Under the pieces are notes generated by a model. It had not been told where the DNA came from. It saw only the letters and a program-made list of their open reading frames with translations, and did not search any database. DNA of 64,000 nucleotides from Pseudopithomyces maydicus (taxonomy: Eukaryota > Ascomycota > Dothideomycetes > Pleosporales > Didymosphaeriaceae), in NCBI GenBank assembly GCA_026873275.1, contig JANTUC010000009.1, positions 868,001 to 932,000 on the forward strand, in the 5' to 3' direction. Below, in pieces: positions 35,465 to 48,111 of the stretch (position 1 is the first letter of the stretch; each line of letters opens with the position of its first letter). The position numbers and the translations under genes are program-made.

Positions 35465-36321
35465 TCAATGATTTACCTCAAAGTGGAACATCCATAGAAA
35501 TCCACCTACTTTAGATTTGCACTGGTGCATTACATGATATCCATCGATATCAATCTCGTCGAGCGTAGGATCAACAGGTTCGACCGTCAAGTCAGCCTGG
35601 CAAGCTACCGTCTGGCGCAAGTAGTCGAAGCAATGCATCAAATGGGGGACCGTTGCTTGAAAGGATGCTTTACTGGTGGTAGGTCGTTGGTTGCCAAAGG
35701 TGTCTGCACCGTACAGTGGACTTTCATTGCCTTTGTATACGAGTTCCCAGAACGCCCTGCGTATGACTTTCAAACAATGATGTTGGTGCGCCCAAGTAAC
35801 GATATAAACATTGTCATGCGGTTTGCTCGAGTCGTTGGAGGGGAATCCTGGTGCCAAACCTAGTCTCTCTGGATGATTAAACTGCACCCAGCCCGTGTGG
35901 CCTGGGACTACGTCTTCCCAAAGAGCATTTGATTCCTTAGTGACACCCTGTTCAAACGACATGTTCTTCAAAGTCATCACTTTCTCTAATGGGACTATAC
36001 CTCCCGTTAGCTTTTATATGGGGGAGCGCGGTTCGCTGCAAAAATGAAAATTGCATGAAGCTTACAAACTGGAAAGGCCTCGTTCTTCAGAAGAAACATG
36101 GAGTTGGTAAACAGGAAAAGATTCTCAGTGATGATTAGGCACACCAGGATGTATACGAAGGTCTGAGATCGGCGATACCAGGGGACAGCTTCCTGAGTGT
36201 GGGAAGATGTCCACTCGTGGTCAGTCAGCGGTAGTTTTTCACCTTCTTCCTCTTGGATAGTGACATATGTTTGTTGCGAACGTCGCTGCCACCATGGCGG
36301 TAGGATATTTGAGAGCGACAT
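35465..36321 (-). CDS. UstYa-like (DUF3328) secondary-metabolism oxidase family protein
   Basis: Two exons, 36321-36066 and 36000-35465, give 263 aa in frame. A cytosolic N-terminus precedes one transmembrane helix (FVYILVCLIITENLFLFTNS). The lumenal domain carries both HxxHC motifs that define the family: HQHHCLKVIRRAFWE and HLMHCFDYLRQTVACQADLT. Members such as UstYa act in ribosomal peptide (ustiloxin, phomopsin, asperipin) and some non-ribosomal pathways, where they are proposed to catalyse oxidative cyclisation. It is divergent from a SAM methyltransferase gene 990 bp away, which suggests a small biosynthetic pair. I found no repeat-bearing precursor peptide nearby, so the substrate is unknown. 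Confidence 0.88.
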
Positions 36322-37311
36322 TATGAGATGATGAAATTTCTTTGAGCGTATTTGGAGGTTGGTAGGTACGTTTTAACATCAAAATAGTAGCAGTAATGTA
36401 TGTATAAACTAGCGAGGGCAACTTATTCTCTTATTGAGACCAAAAATAGGTCTCAATAGCCATCACAAAGTCACAGATGTTGCCAAGCCTATCACACTGG
36501 GGTTAGGGGAACTCTAGGCGCGGAACATCCTAAAGTGGCTGAACCAGCTTGAACAACAGACAAAGGATCTCAGGCGAGCGCCACACAACGCCAGATAGGA
36601 GCTAGTCCTGAGGAGGAACGTCAAGCAGACTTAGTTTTCTTCTACTTGATTTAAAGACGAACAGCAGGGTTAATAAATAACCTCGATCACTAGTTTTATT
36701 CATCATCGCCGAACAACGTGGATACATCAGCCTGGCCTTGTACCAATACTCGCTCGGTCGAGAGCAAACCCAGTGCAGCAATGTTGGGCGTTCAGAGTCA
36801 AACTATGATTTGTCCGGGACACATTCTTCAGTAAACGACAAGCTCTGGTAGACCGCCTTCAAGCTTCTCTATTAGGAAGTTCCACCTTTTCAGATTTTCG
36901 ATTGATGTTCGTCATAGACGGCCTGTTGTGCCGTGATAAATAGATTGGTTGGCCACCAATAGCCGGTCATACTAGTCTCGGCTCGTGCTTCCTCGAGAAA
37001 CTGCCCCACCTATAAACAATCACAATTGCCTGCGGAGAGTAGACCATGTGCGCCGCTTTACCGATGCATACGTGGCGCCAGCTTTGCGCTGTGGTCTTAG
37101 TTGACTTGTGGGTTACATTGCTGATTTCTGAGGTCAGAACCCGCCTTGCCCGGTAATTCGAAAAGGAAGGTTCGCTTACCACGCCATTAATAGAAAAGTG
37201 TTATATATCCGGTACCACGGTCGATTGATATGACAACAACCTCGCTGAAGTAGCCAGAGTCGCTGGGATCGCCACGGCCTACGAATACACAATCCAGAAC
37301 AGTACATATCA
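36322..37311. promoter_or_regulatory. Divergent spacer between the UstYa-like gene and the methyltransferase
   Basis: 990 bp with no supportable gene. It contains a perfect 10-bp inverted repeat (36432-36458) and a TATA-like TTATATATCC about 110 bp before the methyltransferase ATG. I looked for a short precursor gene with repeated cores between basic cleavage sites and saw none. Confidence 0.5.
36432..36458. repeat. Perfect 10-bp inverted repeat with a 7-bp loop
   Basis: The arms are TATTGAGACC and GGTCTCAATA around AAAAATA. It lies about 110 bp upstream of the UstYa-like start codon. It could be a regulator site or a transcript hairpin; no function is known to me. Confidence 0.7.
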
Positions 37312-38279
37312 ATGGATGATCTTAAACCTTTTGGCTATCCAGTCGACTGGATCAAAGATGCTCGATTGCTCGAAGTCCCAGAGCGTGCTCGGAATTTGCT
37401 TGAGGAGTACTCTGGCATTTCTTCTAAAGAGCTCATGGATCATATCAATGGAGTCGTGAGTGATACACCGAAACTGCACGACCGCATTGTCATGCTCACA
37501 GTTGCAAAGAGAGCCAAAGCTTTAGAAACGGTACGCGTTACTGCCTCATTATTCTATCGGCTCACGTTTGCTTTTAGTATCCCTATCCGTGCTTAGGGCA
37601 TTACCGTTTTCTGGACATTCAAACAGTTCGTTCGCCTGCTTATTCTGAAATTCTTTCTCGCATCATCCGCGGTGCCACCTTTCTTGACCTGGGCTGCTGC
37701 ATAGGCCAAGAACTGCGACAACTGGCTTCAGACGGAGCTCCCCCAACTTCCCTCTTTGGTGCGGATATTTCCCCGGAATTCTTCGACGTAGGCTATGCAC
37801 TGTTCCGTGATAAGCCTGTATTTAGCGGAAGGTTGTTACAAGCTGACATCTTTGACGACAATACCCCCCTCACAACATTGATAGATAATATCGACATCAT
37901 ATGGACTGCCAGCGTGATCCACCTCTGGGGTTGGGAGAAACAGCGTGAGGCTCTGATTGCAATGCTGTCGCTCGTGGATAGAGGACCGGATCCATTGATT
38001 GCGGGGCGCTTCATGGGTTTCACTAAACCTGGCGACTATATGTTTGAGTCTAAAGGGAAGAAAGAGAGCTTTTACCGACATAATGCTCAATCGTTCAGAG
38101 AGCTTTTCAAAGAAGCAAGCGAACGATTTCCAGGGTGGGAACTTGAGGTGGAGTCACCAAAATGGCAAGAAACATTGAAGATACACACAAAAGACGAGCC
38201 AGGAAAGACGTGGGATGTGCAAATTAAATTTGTGGCGCGACGCAGAAGAAACAGTGCCGAAATTCAAGAAAGGAAATAA
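37312..38279 (+). CDS. SAM-dependent class I methyltransferase, secondary-metabolism type
   Basis: Two exons, 37312-37530 and 37578-38279, give 306 aa in frame. The intron acceptor TTTTAG at 37577 yields the conserved join to YPYPCLGHYRFLD, seen in fungal cluster methyltransferases of the AusD/Trt5 kind (from memory). The SAM-binding motif I is ATFLDLGCCIGQELR, followed by LFGADISPEF with the acidic residue after strand 2, and DIIWTASVIHLW for the post-motif region. The protein lacks a signal peptide and is probably cytosolic. It shares its promoter region with the UstYa-like gene. The substrate, and whether O- or N-methylation occurs, cannot be read from sequence. Confidence 0.85.
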
Positions 38280-38443
38280 CAGTGACAAAGACATTTGAAA
38301 TTGGATAGGCTTCAAATCGAGTTCTTATTTGGTCTGCTATTGTCTAGTGCCGGAATGCTCTGCCCAGGGCCTCACGACGGCAATTGAACAAAAAAAACGT
38401 AGTTACCAGATTCTCCCGTTACGCCACCGTGTGACCACACCCG

Positions 38444-41400
38444 CTAAAAGAACGCACACCACCCAATATACATTGCCGCCAAATTCATGGGATCTGTCGC
38501 CTGCCGGATTAGACTGTCGACATAGCCCTCTACACTCAATGGAACACTTTCACCCCTAACAAATCCACCTAACTTCCCTTTCACGATCTCCAAAACTTCT
38601 TGTGGGCTCTCGGGAACACCTGGTATTCTTCTCTTTTTTTACCACCCAGAAAGTCTGCAGTTGGATCGTGCACAAATGTTTCAAGGATTGTGATTAGTGC
38701 ATCTTCATGCTGACGCAACAACGAGTATGTTAGCTCGGCCGTCTTGCGGAAAGGGCCTTCAATCCCCGCAGGACCCATGGCGTTGACCATGTTGTGCGTC
38801 AGTCGAAATGGCACTAGCTCAGGCTTTTCAAAGGTGAGACCTTTATCGAAAAGGCAGTTGAAATCAACATGGAAAGTTCCGCCGTTACCTTCTTCGAGGA
38901 GGACATTTTCGCCATGACGGTCGCCTAGACCGAGCACATGACCCACGATACTCATGACAGCGCAGGACCTAGTGTATCGCAATCTTGCGGCAAACCAAGC
39001 TTCAGGCTCAGGAAATGACTCAACGAACCACTGATGCAGCACAGGCTGGAATTTTGCAAGTATCCTGTGCGTGAATATGTGAGTGTTTTTAGGGTCTGCA
39101 CATGCTTCATTTAACAGCATACGGATTTCTTGATAGTCGATGCTGATGCGCTTTTGGCGATAAAGACGGATAATAATGTCGCGCATCGGCTTCAGGCCCT
39201 CGACCCATTCGATGGTCCCGCACTCCTCGTTGAGTGGTGTGACACCATACGTTTTGATGTAAAGTCGACGCTTGCTGGCCTCAATATTTTTCGTCAAAGC
39301 GCGATTGATCATGGCGTTGAATTCCATTAGACGCTGGTCTTTGCGAAGATCATCTTTTGGTTTGCAGAGAAGGCCATATGAGCGTCCGTCAGAGCCGCGC
39401 ACGGTAATTTTGCGGGGGCGCTGTAACGAAGACAAGACAAGAACATCGTCTTTGAATTCGGCTATCGTGACAACGTCTGACGGGAAGGGGTTGTGCGCAC
39501 GGATCAGTCGACTGTCGTTGGTGGAAGGTAGGATAGGGGTCATTGTGGATTCGATAGGTACAACCAGAGCACAGGGTGCAAGTTTCGTGTTGAAGCGCAA
39601 GTCTTTGGACAGACTCACATGTGAGATTCTTTGCTCAACCGGGGTGTCACAGGCTGAAAGCAGAGCATCGGCGAGACGTTGACCATGTGTGATCAAGCTC
39701 TTGAGCTCGATGACCCCGTTTTTGCGCTTAGAGTGATCCTATATTTAGTTAGCAGGTTGTAGGTGCCGTGTTACCGCTGGAATCTTGACATATTGTTATG
39801 AATTGTAACAAAACCTCAAACAACCATTTTCAGGCTGTTTGCGATCCGGGCTATTCTATGGAAGGGGGTTTCCAGAACTTCGTTCGGTGAAGTAGTTGGT
39901 ACTTACTCGGAGTTTCTGGAGTATGCCACCCCCTCTGGCACGTCGGTCATCTTGTTGAGAGTTCTGGACAGCTAGAAGACCCCACAAGGATTGTTGTGGG
40001 TACTGCGCAGTGACCTTAATAATGATGAGTTGGAGGACGTCCCAGACACTCTTATTCGGGTGACTGATTCGGGTGATGATTTGTGGGAATGCAGTAAACC
40101 ATGGGTAGGCAGGCATGCGTTCGCTCGCATACCGCTTGACATAGGCATTGATATGTTCGAGATGCTTCACCCTGTGTTGATGGAGGTCCTTGTCCTTTTG
40201 TACCCTGGACTGCGAATTCATCATTTCCATGCCCATATCCAACCAAAGAGTGAGAATCTTTGGGATAGTTTGGTAATAGTACTTAGACCCATATACAGTG
40301 GATCGAATATAGTTTTCGATGACCAACTTTGTTAGTTCTCCAGCTAAGAAATTGCTTGCTTGTTTGGCAACTGGTAGTGCTTTTTCTGTTTCATATAGCT
40401 TGAGATAATACCTGCCGAGGTAGTAATGCCCCTTGTCCCACTTTGGAAAGGTCATGATCCCTTTGGCGTATTCTTCTTTAAGCACAAGACTTTGAGTCTG
40501 CCCTGCCCTATCTAGCCATTTGGCAAGTAATAGCTGAGCATGACACTTTACTCTATTCGCTGATTGCAGAAGGTCACCATTGGTAGTTGTAGATACCGAG
40601 ACGCTGACGTCTATAGGTGGCATATCTCTCGTTGCGAACGAATTGGTAGCGAGGGCGCCCCGAAGGTTCTGTATGGCTTTGCGGTGATGCCCCTCCCTCC
40701 AAAGCATTTTGGAATATTCGATCTTGGAGGCATCGTCTCCTAACTGTGCGGCATGCATGATAGAATTAAACGCTGCCGACGCAAAATCTCCTTTCCGCGC
40801 TAATCGCGCTGTCGTTAGCCACGCGGAAGCTATGTCGAGCTTATTGAATTCGAACCTGCACTTCATTAATTTATAACCATTGGTAGTATACCTACAAACG
40901 TACTGTGACAGGTGCATGACGGCTCGTCGAATCCCAAGCAAGTACTGTTTGTCAGACGTGTATGCGCCGAGGAGGTCCAACCGCCTTTCTAAATTCTCGA
41001 AGAGGATATCTCGGCCTTGCGTATGATCTGAGAGACCACTGATAGCTTCAAGCTCATAAAGTGTGTGTAGCTTAACAAGATGATCGTGAGAATTGTGCAA
41101 TGATGCAGTGATGGATGGCGACAACCCGTTCGCCAAGGTTACTCGTAGCTCGTCCACCGTCTGTTTGAAGCTGTTCGCTTTGCCATAACGTAATGCAATC
41201 AAAGCTTTACCAATGCCGACATTGAAATCTGCAGAAGAGGCTGCAAATTGTCCTGGGGCTTTGGTCAAGATTCGTTCCAGTTGGTCCCATTTTCCCGTTG
41301 ACCACGCTGCCTCTACCGCAAAGGGCAAAGTGTTCGAAGAGACAAATTGTGAAGCATGGAATCCGTCAATGTAGTTCAGGATCGCATCTATAGGCACTGA

Positions 41401-44400
41401 TTAGACACTAGCCATCACTTTTCAACCATTTGCGCCTACCATATTGACCAGATTCTTTCAAGCAGGTCAAAAGATTGACTTGCGTTTCCGGGTCGTTGGG
41501 TTTTTCTGCAAGAGCGAGTTCATACCAGGTTTGGGCAGCTGTCCACCGTCCAGCTTTCCTGTGCTCCATGATCTGCTGCTCTGGGTTTAGAACAAGCAAA
41601 TGTGCGGATATACCTTCTATGCTGTCCGGTTCATCGATCTGTGCATATATATGTTGGAGGTGCTGCAGCATCTCATCCTGGACAAAATCTTCACCCGACG
41701 TATCAGCTTTGCATTGCTCTTCCCGATAATACTGCTCCCAATGGAACAGCGCGCGTGCATATGAGCCGCATTCCACCGCTCTCTTGGATATCACCTTTGC
41801 TGGAATTAGTTGCAGTAATTGTTCCACGGCACTGAATTGCTTGATCGCTTCGATCTCCTCGACTTCCGAGATTCCTCGACCAGTTTTACCAGCCATAAGA
41901 CGCGCGTCAGACATAGCTTTTCTTTTCTCTTGCAACCATAAAGAAAGGTAATCCAGTATCTGGAAGACATTCTATACATAATCAGCTAGTCAAAAGGATC
42001 ATAACAGCGAAACGCTACGTACCTCGCTGCATTGTTTGACGTTCATCACATCAGCATGATCAAGCTTTTGCAGGTCGTTTTGTAAAATAGTCAGAAGCTC
42101 GAGCCCAACATTACGAACGTCTGTTTCATCCCCCCACGATAACGCTGAGAATGGCATATGGTAGAATGAATGATGCGATGGAGAGGTCTTCTCGTCTGGC
42201 CACCCTGCCTATGGTAGGGAAAAACATCTTCGCATTTTGTACCTTAGCTTTTTGTAGAACATCATATGTAAAGGTGCGGAGCCAAGCAGAATGGCTTATT
42301 CGGAGGCTGAAGATAGGATATTGTGCTGCTGGAACTTCTTCGTTGGTTGTGAACCTATATTTGGAGTCCAAGAAAGGCGTCAACACCTTTTGAACGGGCT
42401 CTGTGAACTCGTTCCAGCGCTGGGAAGCAGGGGTAGACTGCGAAGCCCGACCTGATTCTGTTATATTGTTGAACCCACAGAGCGCACACAATTCCTGCAT
42501 TAACCATGCTAACCAGCCTTGGGACCTGGCGTTTGTAGTTGAGAGGAAAACCTTAACAAGAATCTCTTCTAGCATAAATGCGACAAATTGAATCACCTCT
42601 GCAGCCTGTTCAAAGTTGTGAAGAACAAGAACTTGCTTCTTTTCTCGCACTATTTCGACGCGGTAAGGATCAAGGCCGCCTACAAGGCCTAGGCATTGAG
42701 CGCAGAGGCTTCGTAATTCGGTATGATGACCAGGAAACCGCACGCAGATATCGAGTAAAGACCGACTTAAAGTGATCAGTGCAGGTAACGGTTTCTGACT
42801 GATAGCAGACTGGTGGAGAATCTTTTGATGTTCTTCTAGGAAAAGAACGAGCTCTTTCAGAGCGTGTTGCACCACTACCGAGTTTTCGTCATTGCATCGC
42901 TCGCTGAGGTGGTTTAAAAGCGTGACGGGATCCTTTCTAGCTTTCAATCGAGCTATTTCTGCCTCCAACTTGGCTAACATTGGGATGGAAGACAACGAAG
43001 CCAACTGCCCAATATGACTTTGTAACAGCTGGTTATGTTTTGATCGAAGAAGTTCTAGAGCGGTGCTGGCCTTGAAACGAGTCTCTTCGGAGAAGGACGA
43101 CCAGTTGTGTACAATTAAAGCGAAAGTCTGGCCAAGCAAGAGCCCCAGATGAGCATCCTCGAGCGCCACGAGGAGAAGCGACCAAACATCAAAGGCTTGA
43201 TCACAAAGATGAGGATCAGCCATAGCAGATTGGAGACAGGCTCGAATCTATAAAAATTGGTCATCGGTCAGCAATATACATATATTGATTATGAATAGAC
43301 AACGCTGGGGTGAAAGTACAGGCCATAAGCCAAGTGAACATCATGCTTTGGCATTTTCGAACTTGGTATCTATGAGGTGAAAGAATAGAGATCCGTGACT
43401 GACCTGAGTGAGAGCATGACACGAATCTTCTCGTGCGAACAAAATGAGCTCTTTGATTGCTCCGACACATCGCCTCCGTTCGCTTAGGTGATGATTACCT
43501 AGTTGGTTTTCTATTGGGTTCGTGAAGTCGGCCATCACTCCGAGGACATGTTTGAGGATGAAACTCTCTACGAGGTCTTTCGTTTTCTTTCTCATTGGGG
43601 TTTTGCGTTTTCCGTCTTTCTGTTTTTTGAACTCAAGGTCGCTTTTAACGTCGTCTAGCGCAGCCAAACGCCTTATCCCCTCATAGAACTGTGATCGTCA
43701 GAGACATATGGTATATACGGCATGCACTTACCAGTCCCTTCTCATTCGCATCCCTGTCCGCCGCCAATTTGAAAATTTCGCTAGCCATAGCGGCGGCGTC
43801 CAGTTGAATTAGATCATGGAGCTTTTGTCCAGTGTGTCCCAAGCCCGGTGCAACTGCTATCAAAGTATCCATGGCCCGATTTTCAACATCTGCACCAGGC
43901 TGACACAGCAGTAGGGCAATGATTCGGGCAAGGTGGGTGCGGGGTTGTAGGCATATCTCTTCGATCGAAGTTTTCTTCGCGTTCGCAATTCGTTGCAGGA
44001 TATCCGTCCTTTTGTTGAGTACAAGGACTGGCAAAACATCCTCGTGTATCAAAATCAACAACTGATTAACATATGAGATTTCGCCAATCAATTCTACAAC
44101 CAATTTAGCCTTTTGTGGATTTGTATGCAAATCATTCACAATCGAAAAACCAATTGTCTTCCAATACGGGCGCAGCAGTTCCTGAGGGGACGTGCATAGG
44201 TCGTCAGCTAGAGAACAGAGCTCGTTGAATGCTGCTCCGTAGATGACAGTATTTGTGTGGCCCAGATATTCTACCTAAAAGTAAAAACAAGAGTCAGTAT
44301 CGGCCGAAATAGGATGTTTAATTTTACAAGGCAACCTTGTTCTTTTAGCCCCATGTTGTCCCGGTATTTGGGCGGAGCAAGACATCAGGTTTGTATAGGC

Positions 44401-46949
44401 CGGTGCATAGTTGCGTTATCCCTACCCTTGAACTATGCATTGGAGAGTAGAGATCGATAATCAAACATGTTACGTACCAGCTGCCCTAAGATGATGTGAA
44501 GCTCTTCTCCACTGCAAGTTCGTGCTGCTTGACCGTATGCCATGATCAATGTCTCCTGTTGAGCCGGAACGTTGCGCCTAGTGAGCTCGGCCAGAAACTG
44601 CATTGTCGCCCTGCGATTTTTATCACGGACATTCCGAGGGATGTCGTCTCGAAGAAAGGTCATCAGCGATCGAGAAGCTGCTATTCTCAATTCACGTAAA
44701 GACCTCTGCATTGATTTCAAGAGCCATTCACCCAGAGGGCTCACCTCTAGGCTGAGGTACTCGGCATCAGAAATGTGATTAAAGATCCGTCCGATAGCGA
44801 CAGCCATCAGAACTCGTGGCCGAGACGAATGCTGAAATTTTTCTTCTTGGGTTATCGCGATCAGCCCAGCAACGATGTCTTTCCACATTTCTCCAAGAAT
44901 CTGGTGATTCCAATGAAGTGCTGACTCGTGTATTAAGGAGCCTGGTGTGTCGCACAGTGCACAAGTTGCAGATTTCCAACTGACTTCGTCAACGTTAACC
45001 AAATCCAAGCACGCTGAGCCTGCACAAGCGACCCTGCCAATGGCTGCCAGCATTTCACACTGTTTATCTTCTGAAGCTTGCGGATCTTCGGGAAATTGGG
45101 CATAAACAGATCTAGGGTTGTCAGTGCCATTCCGGCCCAGCAGGAGTGTAAAGAAGTCCACTTACTGAATCAAAACGTGGAGGTCCTTGAGATGCAGCAC
45201 AGGAGAATCTGAGGAACTACCATTGAGGATCATTACCAGATGATTGACAACGTTGAACTGGCTGTCGCTGTGTTCAAGTGCTGTACGTCGGCGCTTCGCA
45301 GGTGGTTCTTCGTTTGACTTGTGCTTTGCACGGAAAGAATTAACCACAGCAATCGATACTTCGTTGAGTTCATCGTTTTCGAACGGATGCGCCACCTCCG
45401 AACACAAGCGAACCCGAAGTTCTTGGATCGCAGCTGGCCAGCTATCAGATATGGTCCAAAGGCATATCGCAAGCTATTTATAGTTAGTGAAACAGAGCAG
45501 ACGATGGAAAGAGTTCCGTAGCCTGCAATCAAAAAGCGGACTCGGGGTACCACACATACTCGAAGGTCTTTCTGTAACGCTTTAAAGTGTGTGACGTCGT
45601 AGCAAATTCGAGAAATCTCTGGCAACATGCTATCTCTGACCGAAATCGTGAGCTTCGATTGATGATAGGAGCCGCGGTCACTGTAAACAAGTCTTGGCAC
45701 AATTAGAATTTGATGTTTGATCAGGAACGCCTTCACACACCTGGACTTTTCTGTCGTACCATCTTCAACGTCTGGAAGTATGCTCTGCAATCGAATCAAA
45801 ACGTATGCCAAACGAGCTTGGTTTGCTTGAGAAAAGGGCCGTAAGGAGCAAGTTCGTATAGCATCTAGTAGTCCAGTAGTAAAGAGGGTCATCACATTTG
45901 AAGACCAAGACTGCTCTTTATCTGCACTTGGTAGAGCGAGCATGCTTAGTGATTGCAAATAGGATGATTCCATGTCGTCATCGAGGGTTTCTCGCTGGGT
46001 GCCAGCTGTCCAGCTAGTGAAGCTGCTCCACAGATCCAGGCAACTACTCAAGGCCCATGGTCGCAAGGTCTCAAAAGCAGAATAGCTTGCGACGCTCTGC
46101 GGCAAAGCAAAGCAACTCTCAACAAGGATCCCAAGGAGACGAAACCCAATATACGACGCATTGACTGGAGACGAAATTGTTCTCTGCAGGCCTTGGGGCA
46201 GTGCAACAAGTTGCTGACTGTCAGGCCAGATTGCCCCAATGCTCTCCGAAGAGGGTAGAATGATCCTGAAAGACGACAAAAAGGGTTTGGTGAAGTCTTC
46301 TGGCAGTTCAGCCGCATCAAGGATACCTGTGAGATGGTTTAGCGTGCAGTCAGTTGGCAGGAAAGGCGCACGCACCCTCAATACATGATCGATACAGCTG
46401 GAAGATCGACTGGGCTTGCCATGCCTTGCTGGAAGACTGGATAAATGATTCAAGACACGTACGCAGCAGCTCAAGAACAATCGCATGGATTTCGAGGAGC
46501 GCTTGCTGCATCAACAATCCCATAAGCTTGGAGAACAGCCAGATGATGACTGGAGGCTGTGGAGTTCCGTGTTCCTCGTCAGGGTGGATATGGGCGAATA
46601 GCAAATACGACTTTTGTTGGAATATGATGATGAGAGCAGCGATGCACTGAGTACCCTGCTCCTGAAGATGCTTGGAGGCGAATGGGTCTTCCTTGAAGAA
46701 CGGGTCTATTCCGCCCTCGGTGATGGCGAGAATGAAGGCGATGCATACCGAGTCTGGATCTTCCAAGACTGGGTTTGATAGGAACTCTTTCACCAGCTCG
46801 ATGAAGGGTTGTTTATTGATGGCGTTCTGCTGCGCCCGGACGTGTGCCGCACCTTGGACGATTTGAGCGGGGATGGTAGACGGTGGTGGGGGGCCATTGG
46901 GAACTTGGAGCGTCTGCCGCTGTGTCGAACCCCCGCCTCTGCGGGCCAT
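38444..46949 (-). CDS. mec1: ATR/Mec1-type DNA-damage checkpoint kinase (UvsB), frame broken twice
   Basis: PIKK-family kinase that senses RPA-coated single-stranded DNA and triggers the checkpoint. Ten exons: 46949-46376, 46326-45560, 45473-45166, 45111-44478, 44274-43732, 43679-43404, 43247-42023, 41971-41440, 41387-39907 and 39738-38444; about 2544 aa. HEAT repeats fill the N-terminal two thirds, a FAT domain lies around 39900-41950, then the kinase with GLGDRHGENVLL (catalytic loop) and FHVDFNCLFDKG (metal loop), and the FATC end NLAAMYIGWCAFF. Two frame breaks occur at mononucleotide runs: C6 at 42130-42135 (exon 7) and T7 at 38634-38640, which separates the kinase from the FATC tail. 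Stretches on both sides are conserved, so both breaks look like run-length errors. The ATR subclass rather than ATM or TOR is clear from the kinase core AKFQPVLHQWFVESFPEPEA. It is divergent from cox16. Confidence 0.93.
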
Positions 46950-47302
46950 GGCGGAGTTTCACTGGAAGCTCATATCCCGCAAGGACTGCTCAGGCATGGG
47001 ATGTTTCGATGCAGTTTACCTCGCCTGCTACCTGTCGTAGAGAAACACGGCGAGCTGAAGGCTGCAATAGAGCGTCGCGCAGAGGTGGGAAAGTGCGAAG
47101 GTGTGGGTGGACTGGTGTGCGCCCATAAATGACCTCGCGCGCGACTACCAGAAGCGTTCAAAAGACGCGCCATGCGTCGCCTAGTCCCGTGACGATGCCA
47201 AGGTTTGGGGGCAAGCTAGTTGTTCCTCCAAATGCTCCAGTTGCCGACCCGCCCATCGAGTGAGTGATCAGTTGCACGTCGTGTTCACACACAGTGCTCG
47301 TC
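46950..47302. promoter_or_regulatory. Bidirectional promoter of mec1 and cox16
   Basis: 353 bp between two divergent start codons. It must hold both promoters and leaders. It is GC-rich near mec1, and I see no TATA box. Confidence 0.6.
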
Positions 47303-47722
47303 ATGGCGCCCTTCGCCTCAAAATCCTTCGCTGCCACGCTGCCTAACTCCCTTGCCGCCAAATACCGCAAAGCCCTGACCAAACACCCATTTCTCCTCTT
47401 CGGACTCCCCTTCGTCACCACAATCGTCGCTGGCTCGTTCCTTCTGACACCCGCCACTGCCCTTCGCTACGAGCGCTACGACCGCAAAAACCAGCAAATC
47501 ACGCATGAGCAGGCCATGGGACTAGGACAAGACAGGAGGAAGGTGAACATGAAGGATGAATATTACGTGAGTAGACTTATTGCTCTGTCTACTGTGGAAA
47601 TCGAAACACGTGGGCGGCGAGTGCTAATGCTCGTGCAGCGATTGCAGGCGAAGGACCTTGAGAATTGGGAGCAGCGAAGAGTGAAACGATTACCAGGCGA
47701 AGTCGACGGTATACTGGAATGA
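47303..47722 (+). CDS. cox16: Cytochrome c oxidase assembly protein Cox16
   Basis: Small mitochondrial inner-membrane protein needed to assemble cytochrome c oxidase. Exons 47303-47566 and 47639-47722 give 115 aa in frame, the usual size for fungal Cox16. A basic, serine-rich N-terminus (FASKSFAATLPNSLAAKYRK) precedes the membrane segment FGLPFVTTIVAGSFLLTPAT. The family stretch ALRYERYDRKNQQIT follows, and after the intron RLQAKDLENWEQRRVKRLPG. The start ATG is the first in frame after the divergent promoter with mec1. Confidence 0.93.
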   Translation: MAPFASKSFAATLPNSLAAKYRKALTKHPFLLFGLPFVTTIVAGSFLLTPATALRYERYDRKNQQITHEQAMGLGQDRRKVNMKDEYYVSRLIALSTVEIETRGRRVLMLVQRLQAKDLENWEQRRVKRLPGEVDGILE

Positions 47723-48111
47723 CCGATACATCTCAAATGCAACTATAAGCATGGGACATGGCGTTATGGGTACTTGTCACAGGAAGATACCGCATGTTAA
47801 CTGAGGGAAATTTTTCCATTGCAAGCCGTAGAGGCATCTATTAAATGCAGCAAGATGACAGCAGCCATCTATATCCCGTATCCCGTATCCCGTATCCCAT
47901 ATCCCGAAACCCATCATTATATCCTCCCGTACCGGCTGTACCAAACGTCAAATCGTCTAGCCGTCACCATCCTTACGTCGTTGTTCGCAAGGAGCTCTGA
48001 AAGCCACCAAAGGGTATACAGATCTTGCAGCGAACGATATAAGCCGAATCATGAACACAGACTCCTGCAAATGCTCACATGCAGCGGACCAAAGAAGCAA
48101 AATTGCAAGAT
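47723..48111. other. Convergent spacer between cox16 and HMG-CoA synthase
   Basis: 389 bp holding two 3' ends. The only structure is the 7-bp tandem repeat at 47872-47906. Confidence 0.55.
47872..47906. repeat. Five tandem copies of a 7-bp unit (TATCCCG)
   Basis: Four copies are TATCCCG and one, the fourth, is TATCCCA. It lies in the 3' region between convergent genes and looks like a minisatellite. Confidence 0.85.

Noticed and set aside
36322..37311. RiPP precursor gene beside the UstYa-like gene
   Set aside because: No open frame with a signal peptide and repeated cores separated by KR sites was seen.
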